Positions 25,806 through 34,937 are shown, counted from the first letter of the stretch. The stretch is DNA of 64,000 nt from Corynebacterium hylobatis (GCF_003955685.1 NZ_RXHJ01000002.1:234715-298714); one strand, 5' to 3'. Program-made: numbers and translations. The notes: generated by a model not told the origin, from the letters alone.

Positions 25806-26720
25806 TCATACCATCAGACGTGATACAAGCTCGGCAACGGTGCCCTCGGTGAGCTTCTCGACACCCTCACCCACCAGACAGTAGGGCTGCTCGGGCGTCA
25901 GCGGCCGCAGGTAGGGGTAGATCGGCGGCATGTCCGGGTGCTGTCGCGTGTAGTCGGTCGCCAGGCCCCGGGCGACCCGTCCGGTGAAGGCCCGGCTGTC
26001 CACCGATTCCCCGCCCTGCCGCAGCAGCTCCCGGTTGGCTGCGGAGGTGCCGGCTTCCTCGGCGAGCAGGAAGGCGGAGCCGCAGGACACCGCAACCACC
26101 CCGGGCAGCGCCAGGGCGGTGGCGACATCAGCCCGGTCGCGGATGCCCCCGGCGGCCACCAACGGCAGGTCCACGTCAATGGCACGCACCAGCTCGGGCA
26201 GGGAACGCCGATCAGGTTCCTCCGCCACGGTCCAGGTGGAGCGGTGTCCGCCGGCCTCCGGTCCCTGGACCACCAACGCATCTGCCCCCAGTTCCGCGGC
26301 GGTGCGCGCGTCCTCCGGGTTGGTCACCGTGATCCAGGCGGCGATGCCCCGGGCATGCAGCGCCTCTATCTCCGGCCGTCGGAAGGGTCCGAAGGTCGCG
26401 GAGACGACCGCGGGCGGGTGCGGGGCGTCGAGAAGCGCGGCGAATTTCTCGTCGAAGCCGCTGCTCAGGTCCACCTCGGGGAGGGGGCGTCCGGCGGCGA
26501 TGCGTTCGACGTCGGCAAGCGAGGTGAAGGGAACCTGGCGGGTGAACAGGTTGACGCCGTAGGGGCCGGTGGCCTCCGCCAGCTGGGCACGCAGGACAGC
26601 GGCGGGGGCACCCCCGGTGGCGAGGAAACCCAGCGATCCGGCTGCAGCGGCGGCGTTGACCAGCTGTGGTGTCGAGGGGCCGCCGGCCATCGGCGCGATG
26701 ATGATCTGCGGAATGTCCAT
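25806..26720 (-). CDS. nitronate monooxygenase family flavoprotein
   Basis: A 304-residue TIM-barrel FMN enzyme. Typical elements: IIIAPMAGGPSTPQLVNAAAAAGSLGFL at the N-terminus, GADALVVQGPEAGGH (FMN-phosphate region, near residue 150), VAAGGIRDRADVATALALPGVVAVSCGSAFL, and a late TGRVARGL segment. Family members oxidise alkyl nitronates (such as propionate-3-nitronate) or act as enoyl reductases. Start is the ATG at 26720 (MDIPQIIIAPM); the frame upstream runs into the divergent pth. Only 19 bases separate the two start codons. TAGTGT lies seven bases before the ATG, indicating a leaderless mRNA. Confidence 0.85.
   Translation of the reverse strand: MDIPQIIIAPMAGGPSTPQLVNAAAAAGSLGFLATGGAPAAVLRAQLAEATGPYGVNLFTRQVPFTSLADVERIAAGRPLPEVDLSSGFDEKFAALLDAPHPPAVVSATFGPFRRPEIEALHARGIAAWITVTNPEDARTAAELGADALVVQGPEAGGHRSTWTVAEEPDRRSLPELVRAIDVDLPLVAAGGIRDRADVATALALPGVVAVSCGSAFLLAEEAGTSAANRELLRQGGESVDSRAFTGRVARGLATDYTRQHPDMPPIYPYLRPLTPEQPYCLVGEGVEKLTEGTVAELVSRLMV
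26424..26436 (+). repeat. GGCGTCGANAAGC word, copy 3
   Basis: Exact copy (N is G) inside the nitronate monooxygenase gene. On the coding strand it reads CTT CTC GAC GCC, Leu-Leu-Asp-Ala. Confidence 0.8.
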
Positions 26721-26739
26721 GTGTGAGACACTAACGGAC

Positions 26740-27378
26740 GTGTTCAAGCTCCTCGACCTGTTCCGCCGCAAGAAGACGACCCCCGCCGCAGCTCCCGTGC
26801 AGCGGGAGCTGAAGGCCGACTGGATCATCCTCGGTCTGGGCAACCCGGGGCTGAAATACGCCTCAACACGCCACAACGTCGGCTACATGGCGGTCGACGA
26901 TCTGCTGGCGGAGGGTGGGGACCTGCTGGAGCCGGTGCCCGGCACGAAGGCCCACGCCGCACAGCTGCGCATCAGCGACCGGGACGTGCTGGTGCTGCGC
27001 TCCACCACCTTCATGAACCTCTCCGGCGAGGCGGTGGCCCCACTGGCGCAGAAACTCGGGGTGCCGGCGGAACGGATCATCGTCATCCACGACGAGCTCG
27101 ATCTGCCCACCGGCAAGGTGCGGGTGAAGCTGGGCGGCAACGAGAACGGCCACAACGGCCTGAAGTCCTGTTCCGAACTGCTGGGCACGCGCGATTACCT
27201 GCGGGTGCGCATCGGTATCTCCCGCCCGCCGAAGGGTATGGCGGTGCCGGATTACGTACTCTCCCCCGTCGAGGGCGGCGCGGAGCTGGACGCCGCGGTG
27301 GCCACGGCCGCCGAGGCCGCCCGGATGCTCGTGGAACAGGGACTGCACAAAACCCAGAACGAGATCCACGCCCGGTAG
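26740..27378 (+). CDS. pth2: peptidyl-tRNA hydrolase (second copy) with basic N-terminal tail
   Basis: A 212-residue paralogue of the pth at 16883-17428 (the symbol means second Pth-family copy, not the archaeal Pth2 fold). The catalytic pattern is intact: WIILGLGNPGLKYASTRHNVG, STTFMNLSGEAV, IHDELDLPTGKVRVKLGGNENGHNGLKS. Ahead of the domain is a roughly 28-residue extension starting FKLLDLFRRKKTT that the first copy lacks; it could form a basic amphipathic helix. Start is the GTG at 26740, 19 bases from the divergent nitronate monooxygenase ATG, with no visible ribosome-binding site. Two Pth copies are, to my memory, normal in corynebacteria. Confidence 0.88.
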   Translation: MFKLLDLFRRKKTTPAAAPVQRELKADWIILGLGNPGLKYASTRHNVGYMAVDDLLAEGGDLLEPVPGTKAHAAQLRISDRDVLVLRSTTFMNLSGEAVAPLAQKLGVPAERIIVIHDELDLPTGKVRVKLGGNENGHNGLKSCSELLGTRDYLRVRIGISRPPKGMAVPDYVLSPVEGGAELDAAVATAAEAARMLVEQGLHKTQNEIHAR

Positions 27379-27380
27379 AA

Positions 27381-27409
27381 TTCTCATCCCCGTTTCATGA
27401 TGGTTTCAT
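27381..27409 (+). promoter_or_regulatory. three direct repeats with 11-base period, response-regulator-like box
   Basis: TTCTCAT (27381-27387), CCCC, GTTTCAT (27392-27398), GATG, GTTTCAT (27403-27409). Seven-base repeats with four-base spacers are the form of PhoB/OmpR-type response-regulator boxes. A -10-like TGTGAT lies at 27420-27425, so a bound activator would cover the -35 region of the microprotein gene. Confidence 0.5.
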
Positions 27410-27475
27410 CTGCGGGCGGTGTGATGGGGGTGTGCCGGAAAACCGGACACTCCCTCCACAGACAAGGACACCGTC

Positions 27476-27559
27476 ATGAACTTCCAGGCTCTGCTGTCCC
27501 TCCTCGGACTCTCCTCCCGGATCGACTGGGATGACTGGGACGACATCTTCGACGACTAG
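27476..27559 (+). CDS. 27-residue acidic microprotein
   Basis: A short frame with good signals: AAGGA at 27464-27468, seven bases, ATG 27476, stop TAG 27557-27559. The peptide is MNFQALLSLLGLSS followed by RIDWDDWDDIFDD: a hydrophobic amphipathic first half and a very acidic Trp/Asp tail. It resembles in style the tiny corynebacterial mycomembrane proteins (PorA/PorH class, made without signal peptides), but I see no direct sequence match. A regulatory-peptide role is equally possible. The upstream triple repeat suggests that its expression is controlled. Confidence 0.55.
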   Translation: MNFQALLSLLGLSSRIDWDDWDDIFDD

Positions 27560-27630
27560 TCGATCCCCGCACGGCCGCTGCCGCCTCCGGTGTGACCCGG
27601 GGGTACGGCAGCGGCTACGCTGTTCTCATT

Positions 27631-29265
27631 ATGAGCACCACTGCCGAAGCGGCCCGCCGCCGCACATTCGCCGTCATCGCGCACCCGGATGCCGGTAAGT
27701 CCACCCTGACGGAGGCGCTGGCCCTGCACGCGCACATCATCTCCGAGGCGGGTGCCACGCACGGCAAGGCCGGCCGCAAGGCCACCGTCTCGGACTGGAT
27801 GGAGATGGAGAAGGACCGCGGCATCTCGATCGCGTCCTCCGCCCTGCAGTTCGAGTACGCCCCCGAGGGTCATGCAGGCGACCCGTACATGATCAACCTG
27901 GTGGACACCCCGGGTCACGCGGACTTCTCGGAGGACACCTACCGTGTGCTCACGGCCGTTGACGCTGCCGTCATGCTCATCGACGCCGCGAAGGGCCTGG
28001 AGCCGCAGACCCTCAAGCTCTTCCGCGTGTGCAAGGCACGTGGTCTGCCGATCATCACCGTGATCAACAAGTGGGACCGTGTCGGCCGGGAGCCGCTGGA
28101 GCTGGTCGACGAGATCGTCCGCGAAATCGAGCTGCAGCCCACCCCGCTGTTCTGGCCGGTCGGCGAAGCCGGTGACTTCCGTGGCCTCGCGCGCGTCAGC
28201 GAGGAGGGGGAGGTTGAGGAGTACATCCACTTCACCCGTACCGCCGGTGGTTCCACCATCGCCCCGGAGGAGTTCTACTCCCCCGATGACGCCGCCGCGC
28301 GTGAGGAGGAGGTCTGGGAGACCGCCGTCGAGGAGGCCGAGCTACTGGCCGCCGATGGTGCAGTCCACGACCAGGGCCTCTTCGAGCAGTGCGTGACCTC
28401 CCCGCTGATCTTCGCTTCCGCGATGCTCAACTTCGGCGTGCACCAGATCCTGGACACCCTGTGCGCCATCGCGCCCGCCCCGCACGAGCGGGCGAGCGAT
28501 CCGGCGGCGGTGGCGGCGTCGACAAGCGCGATGGATGAGGTCCGCGAGCTGGACGACGAGTTCTCCGGCGTGGTGTTCAAGGTGCAGGCGGGCATGGACC
28601 GCAACCACCGCGACACCCTGGCCTTCATGCGGGTGGTCTCCGGCGAGTTCGACCGCGGCATGCAGGTCACGCATGCACAGTCGGGTCGTAGTTTCTCCAC
28701 CAAATACGCGCTGACCGTCTTCGGCCGCACCCGCGCCACCGTCGAGACCGCCTTCCCCGGCGATATCGTCGGCCTGGTCAACGCCGGTTCACTGGCACCC
28801 GGCGACACGATTTACGCGGGCCGGAAGGTCCAGTTCCCGCCGATGCCGCAGTTCGCCCCCGAGCACTTCCGTACCCTGCGGGCGAAGTCGCTGGGCAAGT
28901 ACAAGCAGTTCCGCAAGGCGCTCGAGCAGCTGGATTCCGAGGGCGTGGTGCAGATCCTGCGCAACGACGTCCGTGGCGAGGCCAACCCGGTCATGGCGGC
29001 GGTCGGCCCCATGCAGTTCGAGGTCATGCAGGCCCGCATGGAGCTGGAGTACAACGTGGAGACGATCACCGAGCCGGTGCCCTACTCCGTGGCCCGGCGC
29101 ACCGATGCCGAATCGGCGGCCGAGCTGGGCCGCCAGCGCGGCGTGGAGGTGTTCACACGTACCGACGGCGAGCTCATCGCCCTGTTCGGTGACAAGTGGA
29201 AGCTGGCCTTCATCGAGCGTGAACTGCCGCACCTGACGATGGATCCCCTGGTGGCCGACGACTGA
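27631..29265 (+). CDS. prfC: peptide chain release factor 3
   Basis: A 544-residue translational GTPase that recycles RF1/RF2. GTP-binding motifs: AHPDAGKST (G1, about residues 16-24), a DTPGH (G3, about 98-102), and NKWD (G4, near 152). The effector loop shows KDRGISIASSALQF, which distinguishes RF3 from EF-G (RGITI). Middle domain II and C-terminal domain III follow (MQFEVMQARMELEYNVE). Start is the ATG 27631 (MSTTAEAARRRTFAVIAHPDAGK); TACGCT nine bases before it and absence of a ribosome-binding site suggest a leaderless or very short leader. It overlaps the next gene by one base. Confidence 0.93.
   Translation: MSTTAEAARRRTFAVIAHPDAGKSTLTEALALHAHIISEAGATHGKAGRKATVSDWMEMEKDRGISIASSALQFEYAPEGHAGDPYMINLVDTPGHADFSEDTYRVLTAVDAAVMLIDAAKGLEPQTLKLFRVCKARGLPIITVINKWDRVGREPLELVDEIVREIELQPTPLFWPVGEAGDFRGLARVSEEGEVEEYIHFTRTAGGSTIAPEEFYSPDDAAAREEEVWETAVEEAELLAADGAVHDQGLFEQCVTSPLIFASAMLNFGVHQILDTLCAIAPAPHERASDPAAVAASTSAMDEVRELDDEFSGVVFKVQAGMDRNHRDTLAFMRVVSGEFDRGMQVTHAQSGRSFSTKYALTVFGRTRATVETAFPGDIVGLVNAGSLAPGDTIYAGRKVQFPPMPQFAPEHFRTLRAKSLGKYKQFRKALEQLDSEGVVQILRNDVRGEANPVMAAVGPMQFEVMQARMELEYNVETITEPVPYSVARRTDAESAAELGRQRGVEVFTRTDGELIALFGDKWKLAFIERELPHLTMDPLVADD
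28515..28527 (+). repeat. GGCGTCGANAAGC word, copy 4
   Basis: Exact copy (N is C) within prfC, read in a different frame from most others: GCG TCG ACA AGC, Ala-Ser-Thr-Ser, using uncommon TCG and ACA codons. Confidence 0.8.
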
Positions 29266-29618
29266 TGGCGCTGTTCCGCCGGAAAGAGCTTGTCGACGTC
29301 CCCGCGCACCTCACCGAGGTCGCGCTCGGGCACCTGCAGGTGCACACGGCCGAGTCCCTGGTGATCATCACCCTCGGTGTGGCCGACGTTGCCCTGCTTC
29401 TCGGCGCCCTCAGCTCCCCCACCGCACTGTCCGCTGGGGGCAGGCGGGTGGTGCTGGTCCCGGTGAAGGATTCCCGCCTGGTGCCCGCCCATGACCCCAA
29501 GCGGGGCTGGATCATCCCCGTCACCCGTGCGGTGGCCGCTGAGATCACCTCAACGGTGCCGGCGGAGCCGGGTGGCTACGAGCTCGACGGGCTGAACGTG
29601 GCCTTCATCGTGGAATAG
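29265..29618 (+). CDS. conserved small protein of unknown function
   Basis: A 117-residue protein whose ATG overlaps the prfC stop (TGATG), so it is translationally coupled to prfC. It begins MALFRRKELVDVP, has an internal beta-rich stretch (ESLVIITLGVADVALLLGALSSP and RRVVLVPVKDSRLVP), then WIIPVTRAVAAEI and ends LDGLNVAFIVE. No membrane segments are obvious and no motif is recognised. The coupling hints at a translation-related or constitutive role. Confidence 0.6.
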   Translation: MALFRRKELVDVPAHLTEVALGHLQVHTAESLVIITLGVADVALLLGALSSPTALSAGGRRVVLVPVKDSRLVPAHDPKRGWIIPVTRAVAAEITSTVPAEPGGYELDGLNVAFIVE

Positions 29619-29620
29619 CG

Positions 29621-30283
29621 CTACAGCAGCGTCGCAATACCGAAGACCGTGAGCGCGACCGCCACCACATAACCCGCGATCCTGACCATGAGCTCCTGCC
29701 GGACACGCATGTACTCGAAGGCCCGGCCGAAAGGACTGTAGGGGTAGGCACGGACCATCCCGACGAAGAAGGCGGAGAGGGCCGGCAGGCTGAGCGCCAG
29801 GCTGGCGTAGAAGATCAACCCGACGTAGCGCACCGCAGGCCCGTAACCACTGACGGAAAGGAAGGCCAGGCCGGTGAAGAAAGGCAACGACGTCGCCGAC
29901 TGGGTGACCCCCAGCACGAAACCCACGCCGACGGTCTTGACCGACGGTTCCTTCAGCGGGCCGAGCAACCGCCGGACCAGGGCGGAATCACCGTTTCCGG
30001 AACTGCGTACCGTGAGCACGAGGGTGATCAGGCCGGTGGCGATGAGCAGTATTCCGAAGACCGGCGATTCCAGCGCCCGCTGCACCAGGTCCCCGAGCCC
30101 GTCGAAGATGAGCATGGTGACCAGGGCGAGGAGGAACACCCCCAGCCAGTCACCCGCGATGAGGAGGGTGACGATGCGCCGGTAGCGACCGGTGCGTGGC
30201 AGCATCACGCCCAGGGCGACGATGACACCGATGAGCAGCGCGTTGAGGGAGTCCAACAGCGCGAAGGACACGGCCTGGAACAA
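29621..30283 (-). CDS. integral membrane protein, GAP/Sap-like
   Basis: A 220-residue protein with six hydrophobic segments. It starts with ALLDSLNALLIGVIVALGVMLP and contains LLIAGDWLGVFLLALVTMLI, GVGFVLGVTQSATSLPFFTGLAFL and YVGLIFYASLALSLPALSAFF. The DSLNALL opening and the six-helix plan resemble the GAP/sulfolipid-addressing-protein family of actinobacteria and, more distantly, LysE-type exporters; the assignment is tentative. A TAGAAT hexamer about 50 bases upstream may be its -10. It ends two bases from the stop of the convergent small gene. Confidence 0.55.
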   Translation of the reverse strand: MFQAVSFALLDSLNALLIGVIVALGVMLPRTGRYRRIVTLLIAGDWLGVFLLALVTMLIFDGLGDLVQRALESPVFGILLIATGLITLVLTVRSSGNGDSALVRRLLGPLKEPSVKTVGVGFVLGVTQSATSLPFFTGLAFLSVSGYGPAVRYVGLIFYASLALSLPALSAFFVGMVRAYPYSPFGRAFEYMRVRQELMVRIAGYVVAVALTVFGIATLL

Positions 30284-30333
30284 GGATGCCGCCCTTTCCG
30301 GGGAGAGCTGGCGGGTGGGGGTTCCCGACGATT

Positions 30334-30831
30334 CTATACAGCCGGGTCCGGGACCGGTTCCTCGGTCACGACGATCCCGTCGGCGTCGGCGTAGAGGATG
30401 TGGCCCGGCACGAAGTCGACGCCGCCGAAGGATACGGTCACGTCCTTCTCCCCCGCCGCGTCCTTGGCGGACTTGCGCGGGTTGGTGCCGAGCGCCTTGG
30501 TGCCGATCTCCAGGGTGCGGATGACCGCGGAATCGCGGACCGCGCCGAGGATGACCACACCTGCCCAGCCGTTCGCCACGCCGGCGCCGGCGATGAGGTC
30601 ACCCATGAGCGCGGTGTGGAGGGAACCCTGTCCGTCAACGACGAGCACGCCGCCCGGGTTGGGGGTGTTCAGTGTCTGCTTGACCAGGCCGTTGTCGTGG
30701 TGGCAGCGGATGGTGGTGATGGAGCCGCAGAAATCGGTGATACCCCCGAAGTCCCGGAACTGGGTATCGCAGGAGCGGACGTCCTCACCGATGATGTCGA
30801 CGAGGTCGGCGGTGGGAATGAAGGTGGTCAT
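30334..30831 (-). CDS. RraA-family protein (HMG aldolase/oxaloacetate decarboxylase or RNase E regulator type)
   Basis: A 165-residue RraA-fold protein. Signatures: [58 protein letters not shown] (the G-x20-R-D metal/pyruvate site, Arg and Asp present) and [19 protein letters not shown]. In bacteria such as E. coli RraA inhibits RNase E, while many homologues keeping the Arg-Asp pair are divalent-metal aldolases acting on 4-hydroxy-4-methyl-2-oxoglutarate. The start is ATG 30831 with AAGGAGAAAC upstream. It follows aceA on the same strand beyond a strong hairpin, so it is probably transcribed separately. Confidence 0.85.
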   Translation of the reverse strand: MTTFIPTADLVDIIGEDVRSCDTQFRDFGGITDFCGSITTIRCHHDNGLVKQTLNTPNPGGVLVVDGQGSLHTALMGDLIAGAGVANGWAGVVILGAVRDSAVIRTLEIGTKALGTNPRKSAKDAAGEKDVTVSFGGVDFVPGHILYADADGIVVTEEPVPDPAV

Positions 30832-30863
30832 GCGTGTTTCTCCTTGATCTGGTGCGGGAAGCA

Positions 30864-30908
30864 CGAAGGCGGCGTGCCCGTGATGGTTCACGGTGCACGC
30901 CGCCTTCG
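30864..30908 (-). terminator. long hairpin after aceA
   Basis: CGAAGGCGGCGTGC (30864-30877) pairs perfectly with GCACGCCGCCTTCG (30895-30908). Inside, CCGTGA and TCACGG continue the stem with one bulged base, giving about 20 pairs. It lies about 35 bases past the aceA stop. Confidence 0.85.
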
Positions 30909-30942
30909 GCATCAGCTGTCGAATACTGTCAGTTCTGTTGTA

Positions 30943-32235
30943 TTAGAACTGGCCTTCCTCGGTGGAGCCCTTGAGGGCGGTGGTGGAGGACAGCGGGTCG
31001 ACGGTGGTGGCGATGGTGTCGAAGTAGCCGGCACCGACCTCACGCTGGTGCCTGACGGCGGTGAAGCCGCGCTCCTCGGCAGCCTTGAACTCACGGTTCT
31101 GCAGGTCGACGAAGGCGGGCATGCCCTCGCGGGCGTAGCCGTGGGCCAGGTCGAACATGCCGTAGTTCAGGGAGTGGAAGCCTGCCAGGGTGATGAACTG
31201 GAAGGTGAAGCCCATCGCGCCCAGCTCCTTCTGGAACTTGGCGATCTCGTCCGCGTCGAGGTGTGCGGACCAGTTGAAGGACGGGGAGCAGTTGTAGGAC
31301 AGCAGCTGGTCCGGGAACTCCTCGTGGACGCCGTCGGCGAACTTCTTGGCCAGCTCGAGGTCCGGGGTGCCGGTCTCCATCCAGATCATGTCTGCGTACG
31401 GGGCGTAGGACTTCGCACGGGCGATGCAGGGCTCGAGGCCGTTCTTGACGTGGTAGTAACCCTCGGCGGTGCGCTCACCGGTGATGAACGGCTTGTCGCG
31501 CTCATCGACGTCGGAGGTGATCAGGGTGGCGGCCTCGGCGTCGGTGCGGGCGATGACGACGGTCGGGGTGTCGGCGACGTCAGCGGCCAGGCGGGCGGAG
31601 GTCAGGGTGCGGATGTGCTGCTGGGTCGGGATGAGCACCTTGCCACCGAGGTGGCCACACTTCTTCTCGGAGGCCAGCTGGTCCTCCCAGTGGGTGCCGG
31701 CGGCACCGGCGTTGATCATGGCCTTCTGCAGCTCGTAGACGTTGAGTGCGCCACCGAAGCCGGCCTCACCGTCGGCGACGATCGGGACCAGCCAGTCCTC
31801 GACGGAGGTGTCACCCTCGACGCGGGAGATCTCGTCGGCGCGCATCAGCGCGTTGTTGATGCGGCGGACGACGCTCGGCACGGAGTTGGCCGGGTACAGG
31901 GACTGGTCCGGGTAGGTGTGGCCGGAGAGGTTGGCGTCGCCGGCGACCTGCCAGCCGGAGAGGTAGACGGCCTGCAGGCCGGCGCGGACCTGCTGGACAG
32001 CCATGTTGCCGGTGAGGGCACCCAGGGAGTTGATGTAGGAGCCGTCGCGCTTGGAGACCTTGTCCCACAGGATCTCGGCGCCGCGGCGGGCGAGGGTGTG
32101 CTCCTCGATGACGTTGCCCTGGAGCTGCTCCACCTGCTCAGCGGTGTAGTCGCGGGTGATGCCTTCCCAGCGGGGGTTCTCGTCCCAGTCCTTCTGGATC
32201 TCAGCTGCGGTACGTGCCTGGCCGGTAGTGGTCAT
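30943..32235 (-). CDS. aceA: isocitrate lyase
   Basis: A 430-residue isocitrate lyase that cleaves isocitrate to glyoxylate and succinate, the first step of the glyoxylate shunt. The catalytic signature [10 protein letters not shown] has the active-site Cys (near residue 193). Other conserved parts are LYLSGWQV-type [37 protein letters not shown] and YNCSPSFNW. Length matches the short bacterial form. It is divergent from the malate synthase gene with 476 bases between, containing RamA-type GGGGG boxes over the likely aceA -35 region. Confidence 0.96.
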   Translation of the reverse strand: MTTTGQARTAAEIQKDWDENPRWEGITRDYTAEQVEQLQGNVIEEHTLARRGAEILWDKVSKRDGSYINSLGALTGNMAVQQVRAGLQAVYLSGWQVAGDANLSGHTYPDQSLYPANSVPSVVRRINNALMRADEISRVEGDTSVEDWLVPIVADGEAGFGGALNVYELQKAMINAGAAGTHWEDQLASEKKCGHLGGKVLIPTQQHIRTLTSARLAADVADTPTVVIARTDAEAATLITSDVDERDKPFITGERTAEGYYHVKNGLEPCIARAKSYAPYADMIWMETGTPDLELAKKFADGVHEEFPDQLLSYNCSPSFNWSAHLDADEIAKFQKELGAMGFTFQFITLAGFHSLNYGMFDLAHGYAREGMPAFVDLQNREFKAAEERGFTAVRHQREVGAGYFDTIATTVDPLSSTTALKGSTEEGQF

Positions 32236-32711
32236 GGAGAGGACTCACTTTCCTGTCTTGTTCGCCGGCTCAGCCCGTGGGGCTGCCCGGCGTAGGTATG
32301 GAGGAGGGTTCCACCTGCGGGATCTGCATCCGCTCTCGGTGGCGTGACTCACACAGTGCCCTTAAAAGTGCCCGCCGTCAATGGCTGGGGCCGTCCAAAT
32401 TATGTGCGGGGGTAGTGGGGGTTTTTGCTAATTTTGTTAACCCCACAACTCCCGGAGGTCGAATGTCCGGTTGACTCCCAACCCCATGGCCTGCACAAAT
32501 GAATCGAAACCAAAAGTGCAGGTACGGCCGCACAGCCCGCCAAAGTCATGCGAACAGACAGGTGAGACCGACGTCATATCAGGGGTAGTGAGCGGCTAAA
32601 TCCGCGAAACCATTTACCCCGTGACTGGAATCACTTAGGGTGGGGACATCGCCTAGTATGCGAGTGTTTCCGCATTTCTTCAGATTCCCAGACCCGCCAA
32701 GGAGCATTCAG
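32236..32711. promoter_or_regulatory. divergent aceA-aceB control region (no gene)
   Basis: 476 bases with no coding frame. On the aceA side, a minus-strand -10-like CATAAT lies at 32399-32404, and GGGGGT (32408-32413), TGGGGGT (32416-32422) and ACCCCA (32440-32445) stand just upstream of it. These fit the G4-6/C4-5 runs recognised by the acetate regulator RamA. Between them TTTTTGCTAATTTTG loosely resembles a RamB site. On the aceB side lie a GlxR-like site (32620-32635), a TTAGGGTGGGG run, a -10-like TAGTAT (32654-32659) and the ribosome-binding site AAGGAG before the ATG. Confidence 0.65.
32620..32635. promoter_or_regulatory. GlxR/CRP-like site before aceB
   Basis: C-GTGA-CTGGAA-TCAC-T: GTGA (32621-32624), six bases, TCAC (32631-32634), the core of the TGTGA-N6-TCACA motif of the cAMP receptor GlxR. 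It lies about 20 bases before the -10-like TAGTAT, where repression would be expected, as for aceB in C. glutamicum. Confidence 0.6.
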
Positions 32712-34910
32712 ATGACTCAGACTGAGTTGAAGGACACCACCGAACGCATCGAGGTCGCCGGCCTTCAGGTTGCCAAGGTCCTGCACGACTTCCTCGCCAA
32801 TGAGGTCCTCCCGGTCGTGGGCGTCGACGCCGACGAGTTCTGGAACGGTTTCACCGAGATCGTCAGAGATTTCACCCCGCGGAACAAGGAACTGCTCGCC
32901 CGCCGCGACGAGCTGCAGGCGAAGCTCGACGAGTACTACCGCGCCACCCCCGGCCAGCCTGACCCGGCCCAGCATGAGGCTTTCCTGCGTGAGATCGGCT
33001 ACCTGGTCGACGCGCCGGAGGAGGGCGAGATCCGCACCCGCGGCGTCGACGACGAGATCGCCATCATGGCCGGCCCGCAGCTGGTCGTCCCGATCCTCAA
33101 CGCCCGTTTCGCCCTGAACGCCGCGAACGCACGCTGGGGCTCCCTCTACGATGCCCTCTACGGCACCAACGCCATCCCCGAGGATGACGGTGCGGAGAAG
33201 GGCAGGAGCTACAACCCGGTCCGCGGCAGGAAGGTCATCGCCTGGGGCCGTGACTTCCTGGACAAGGCCGTCCCGCTGGAGGGCGCCTCCCACGCCGATG
33301 TCGACCGCTACGACATCACCGCCGGCTACCTGGTCGCCCGTGTCGGCGATCAGGAGCACCGCCTGCAGGACAAGACCGCCTACCGCGGTTTCACCGGTGA
33401 TCTCGAGGATCCGTCCTCCATCCTGCTGCGCAACAACGGCCTGCACATTGAGCTGCAGGTCGACCCGTCCACCCCGGTGGGCAAGGACGACAAGTGCGGC
33501 ATCAAGGACATCGTCCTCGAGTCCGCCATCACCACCATCATGGACTTCGAGGACTCCATCGCCGCGGTTGACGGTGAGGACAAGACCCTCGGCTACCGCA
33601 ACTGGTTCGGCCTGAACACCGGTGAGCTGAAGGAGGAGGTCGCCAAGGGCGACCGGACCTTCACCCGCACCCTCAACCGCGACCGCAACTTCATCGGCCG
33701 CAACGGCACCGACATCCGTCTTCACGGCCGTTCCCTGCTCTTCGTCCGCAACGTCGGCCACCTCATGCAGAACCCGGCGATCCTCGTTGACGGCGAGGAG
33801 ATCTTCGAGGGCATCATGGATGCTGTCGTCACCACCGTCGCCGCCATCCCGGGCCTGGACGTCCGCAACCCGCTGCGCAACTCCCGCACCGGCTCCATCT
33901 ACATCGTCAAGCCGAAGCAGCACGGCCCCGACGAGGTCGCCTTCACCAACGACCTGTTCGCCCGCGTCGAGGACCTGCTCGGACTGCCGCGCTACACCCT
34001 CAAGGTCGGCGTCATGGATGAGGAGCGCCGCACCTCCGTCAACCTGGATGCCTGCATCATGAACGTCGCAGACCGCCTGGCGTTCATCAACACGGGCTTC
34101 CTGGACCGCACCGGCGATGAGATCCACACCTCCATGCAGGCCGGCGCCATGGTCCGCAAGGCTGACATGCAGAAGGCCCCGTGGAAGCAGTCCTACGAGG
34201 ATTCCAATGTCGACTCCGGCCTGGCCCGTGGTCTGTCGGGCAAGTCCCAGATCGGCAAGGGCATGTGGGCCATGACCGAGCTGATGGCTGAAATGCTGGA
34301 GGCCAAGATCGGTCAGCCACGTGAGGGTGCGAACACCGCCTGGGTCCCCTCCCCCACCGGCGCGACCCTGCACGCCACCCACTACCACCAGGTCGATGTC
34401 TTCTCCGTCCAGGACGAGCTCAAGGCGAAAGGCCGCCGGGACACCTTCCACGGCCTGTTGACCGTCCCCGTCTCCCCCTCCACCGACTGGTCCGAGGCGG
34501 AGAAGAAGGAGGAGCTGGACAACAACTGCCAGTCCATCCTGGGCTATGTCGTCCGCTGGGTCGAGCAGGGTGTCGGCTGCTCCAAGGTCCCGGACATCCA
34601 CGACATCGACCTCATGGAGGACCGCGCGACCCTGCGCATCTCCTCCCAGCTGCTGTGCAACTGGCTGGTCCACGGTGTCGTCACCGAGGAGGAGGTCCTC
34701 GAGTCCCTCAAGCGCATGGCGGAGGTCGTCGACCGCCAGAACGAGGGGGACCCGGCCTACCTGCCGATGGCCGTCGACTTCGACTACTCCATCGCCTTCC
34801 AGGCCGCCAAGGACCTGATCCTCAAGGGCACCGAATCCCCGTCCGGTTACACCGAGCCGATCCTGCACGCCAAGCGCCGCGAGTTCAAGGAGCGCCAGGG
34901 CATCAAGTAG
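32712..34910 (+). CDS. aceB: malate synthase G
   Basis: A 732-residue monomeric malate synthase (G form) that condenses glyoxylate and acetyl-CoA to malate. Conserved parts: the catalytic TIM barrel with [16 protein letters not shown] (Glu/Asp metal ligands, about 275-290), [27 protein letters not shown], a [17 protein letters not shown] segment, and [13 protein letters not shown]. Catalytic Asp lies in the late [17 protein letters not shown] region. Start ATG 32712 has AAGGAG nearby; earlier frame is noncoding promoter. Divergent from aceA; both are expected to be induced by acetate through RamA. Confidence 0.96.
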   Translation: MTQTELKDTTERIEVAGLQVAKVLHDFLANEVLPVVGVDADEFWNGFTEIVRDFTPRNKELLARRDELQAKLDEYYRATPGQPDPAQHEAFLREIGYLVDAPEEGEIRTRGVDDEIAIMAGPQLVVPILNARFALNAANARWGSLYDALYGTNAIPEDDGAEKGRSYNPVRGRKVIAWGRDFLDKAVPLEGASHADVDRYDITAGYLVARVGDQEHRLQDKTAYRGFTGDLEDPSSILLRNNGLHIELQVDPSTPVGKDDKCGIKDIVLESAITTIMDFEDSIAAVDGEDKTLGYRNWFGLNTGELKEEVAKGDRTFTRTLNRDRNFIGRNGTDIRLHGRSLLFVRNVGHLMQNPAILVDGEEIFEGIMDAVVTTVAAIPGLDVRNPLRNSRTGSIYIVKPKQHGPDEVAFTNDLFARVEDLLGLPRYTLKVGVMDEERRTSVNLDACIMNVADRLAFINTGFLDRTGDEIHTSMQAGAMVRKADMQKAPWKQSYEDSNVDSGLARGLSGKSQIGKGMWAMTELMAEMLEAKIGQPREGANTAWVPSPTGATLHATHYHQVDVFSVQDELKAKGRRDTFHGLLTVPVSPSTDWSEAEKKEELDNNCQSILGYVVRWVEQGVGCSKVPDIHDIDLMEDRATLRISSQLLCNWLVHGVVTEEEVLESLKRMAEVVDRQNEGDPAYLPMAVDFDYSIAFQAAKDLILKGTESPSGYTEPILHAKRREFKERQGIK

Positions 34911-34937
34911 GACCGGGGGCTCAGATATCCTGGGCCC

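Noticed and set aside
32345..32360. TGTGTGAGTCACGCC as a second GlxR site in the aceA leader
   Set aside because: The half-sites overlap and the six-base spacer of the GlxR motif is missing.
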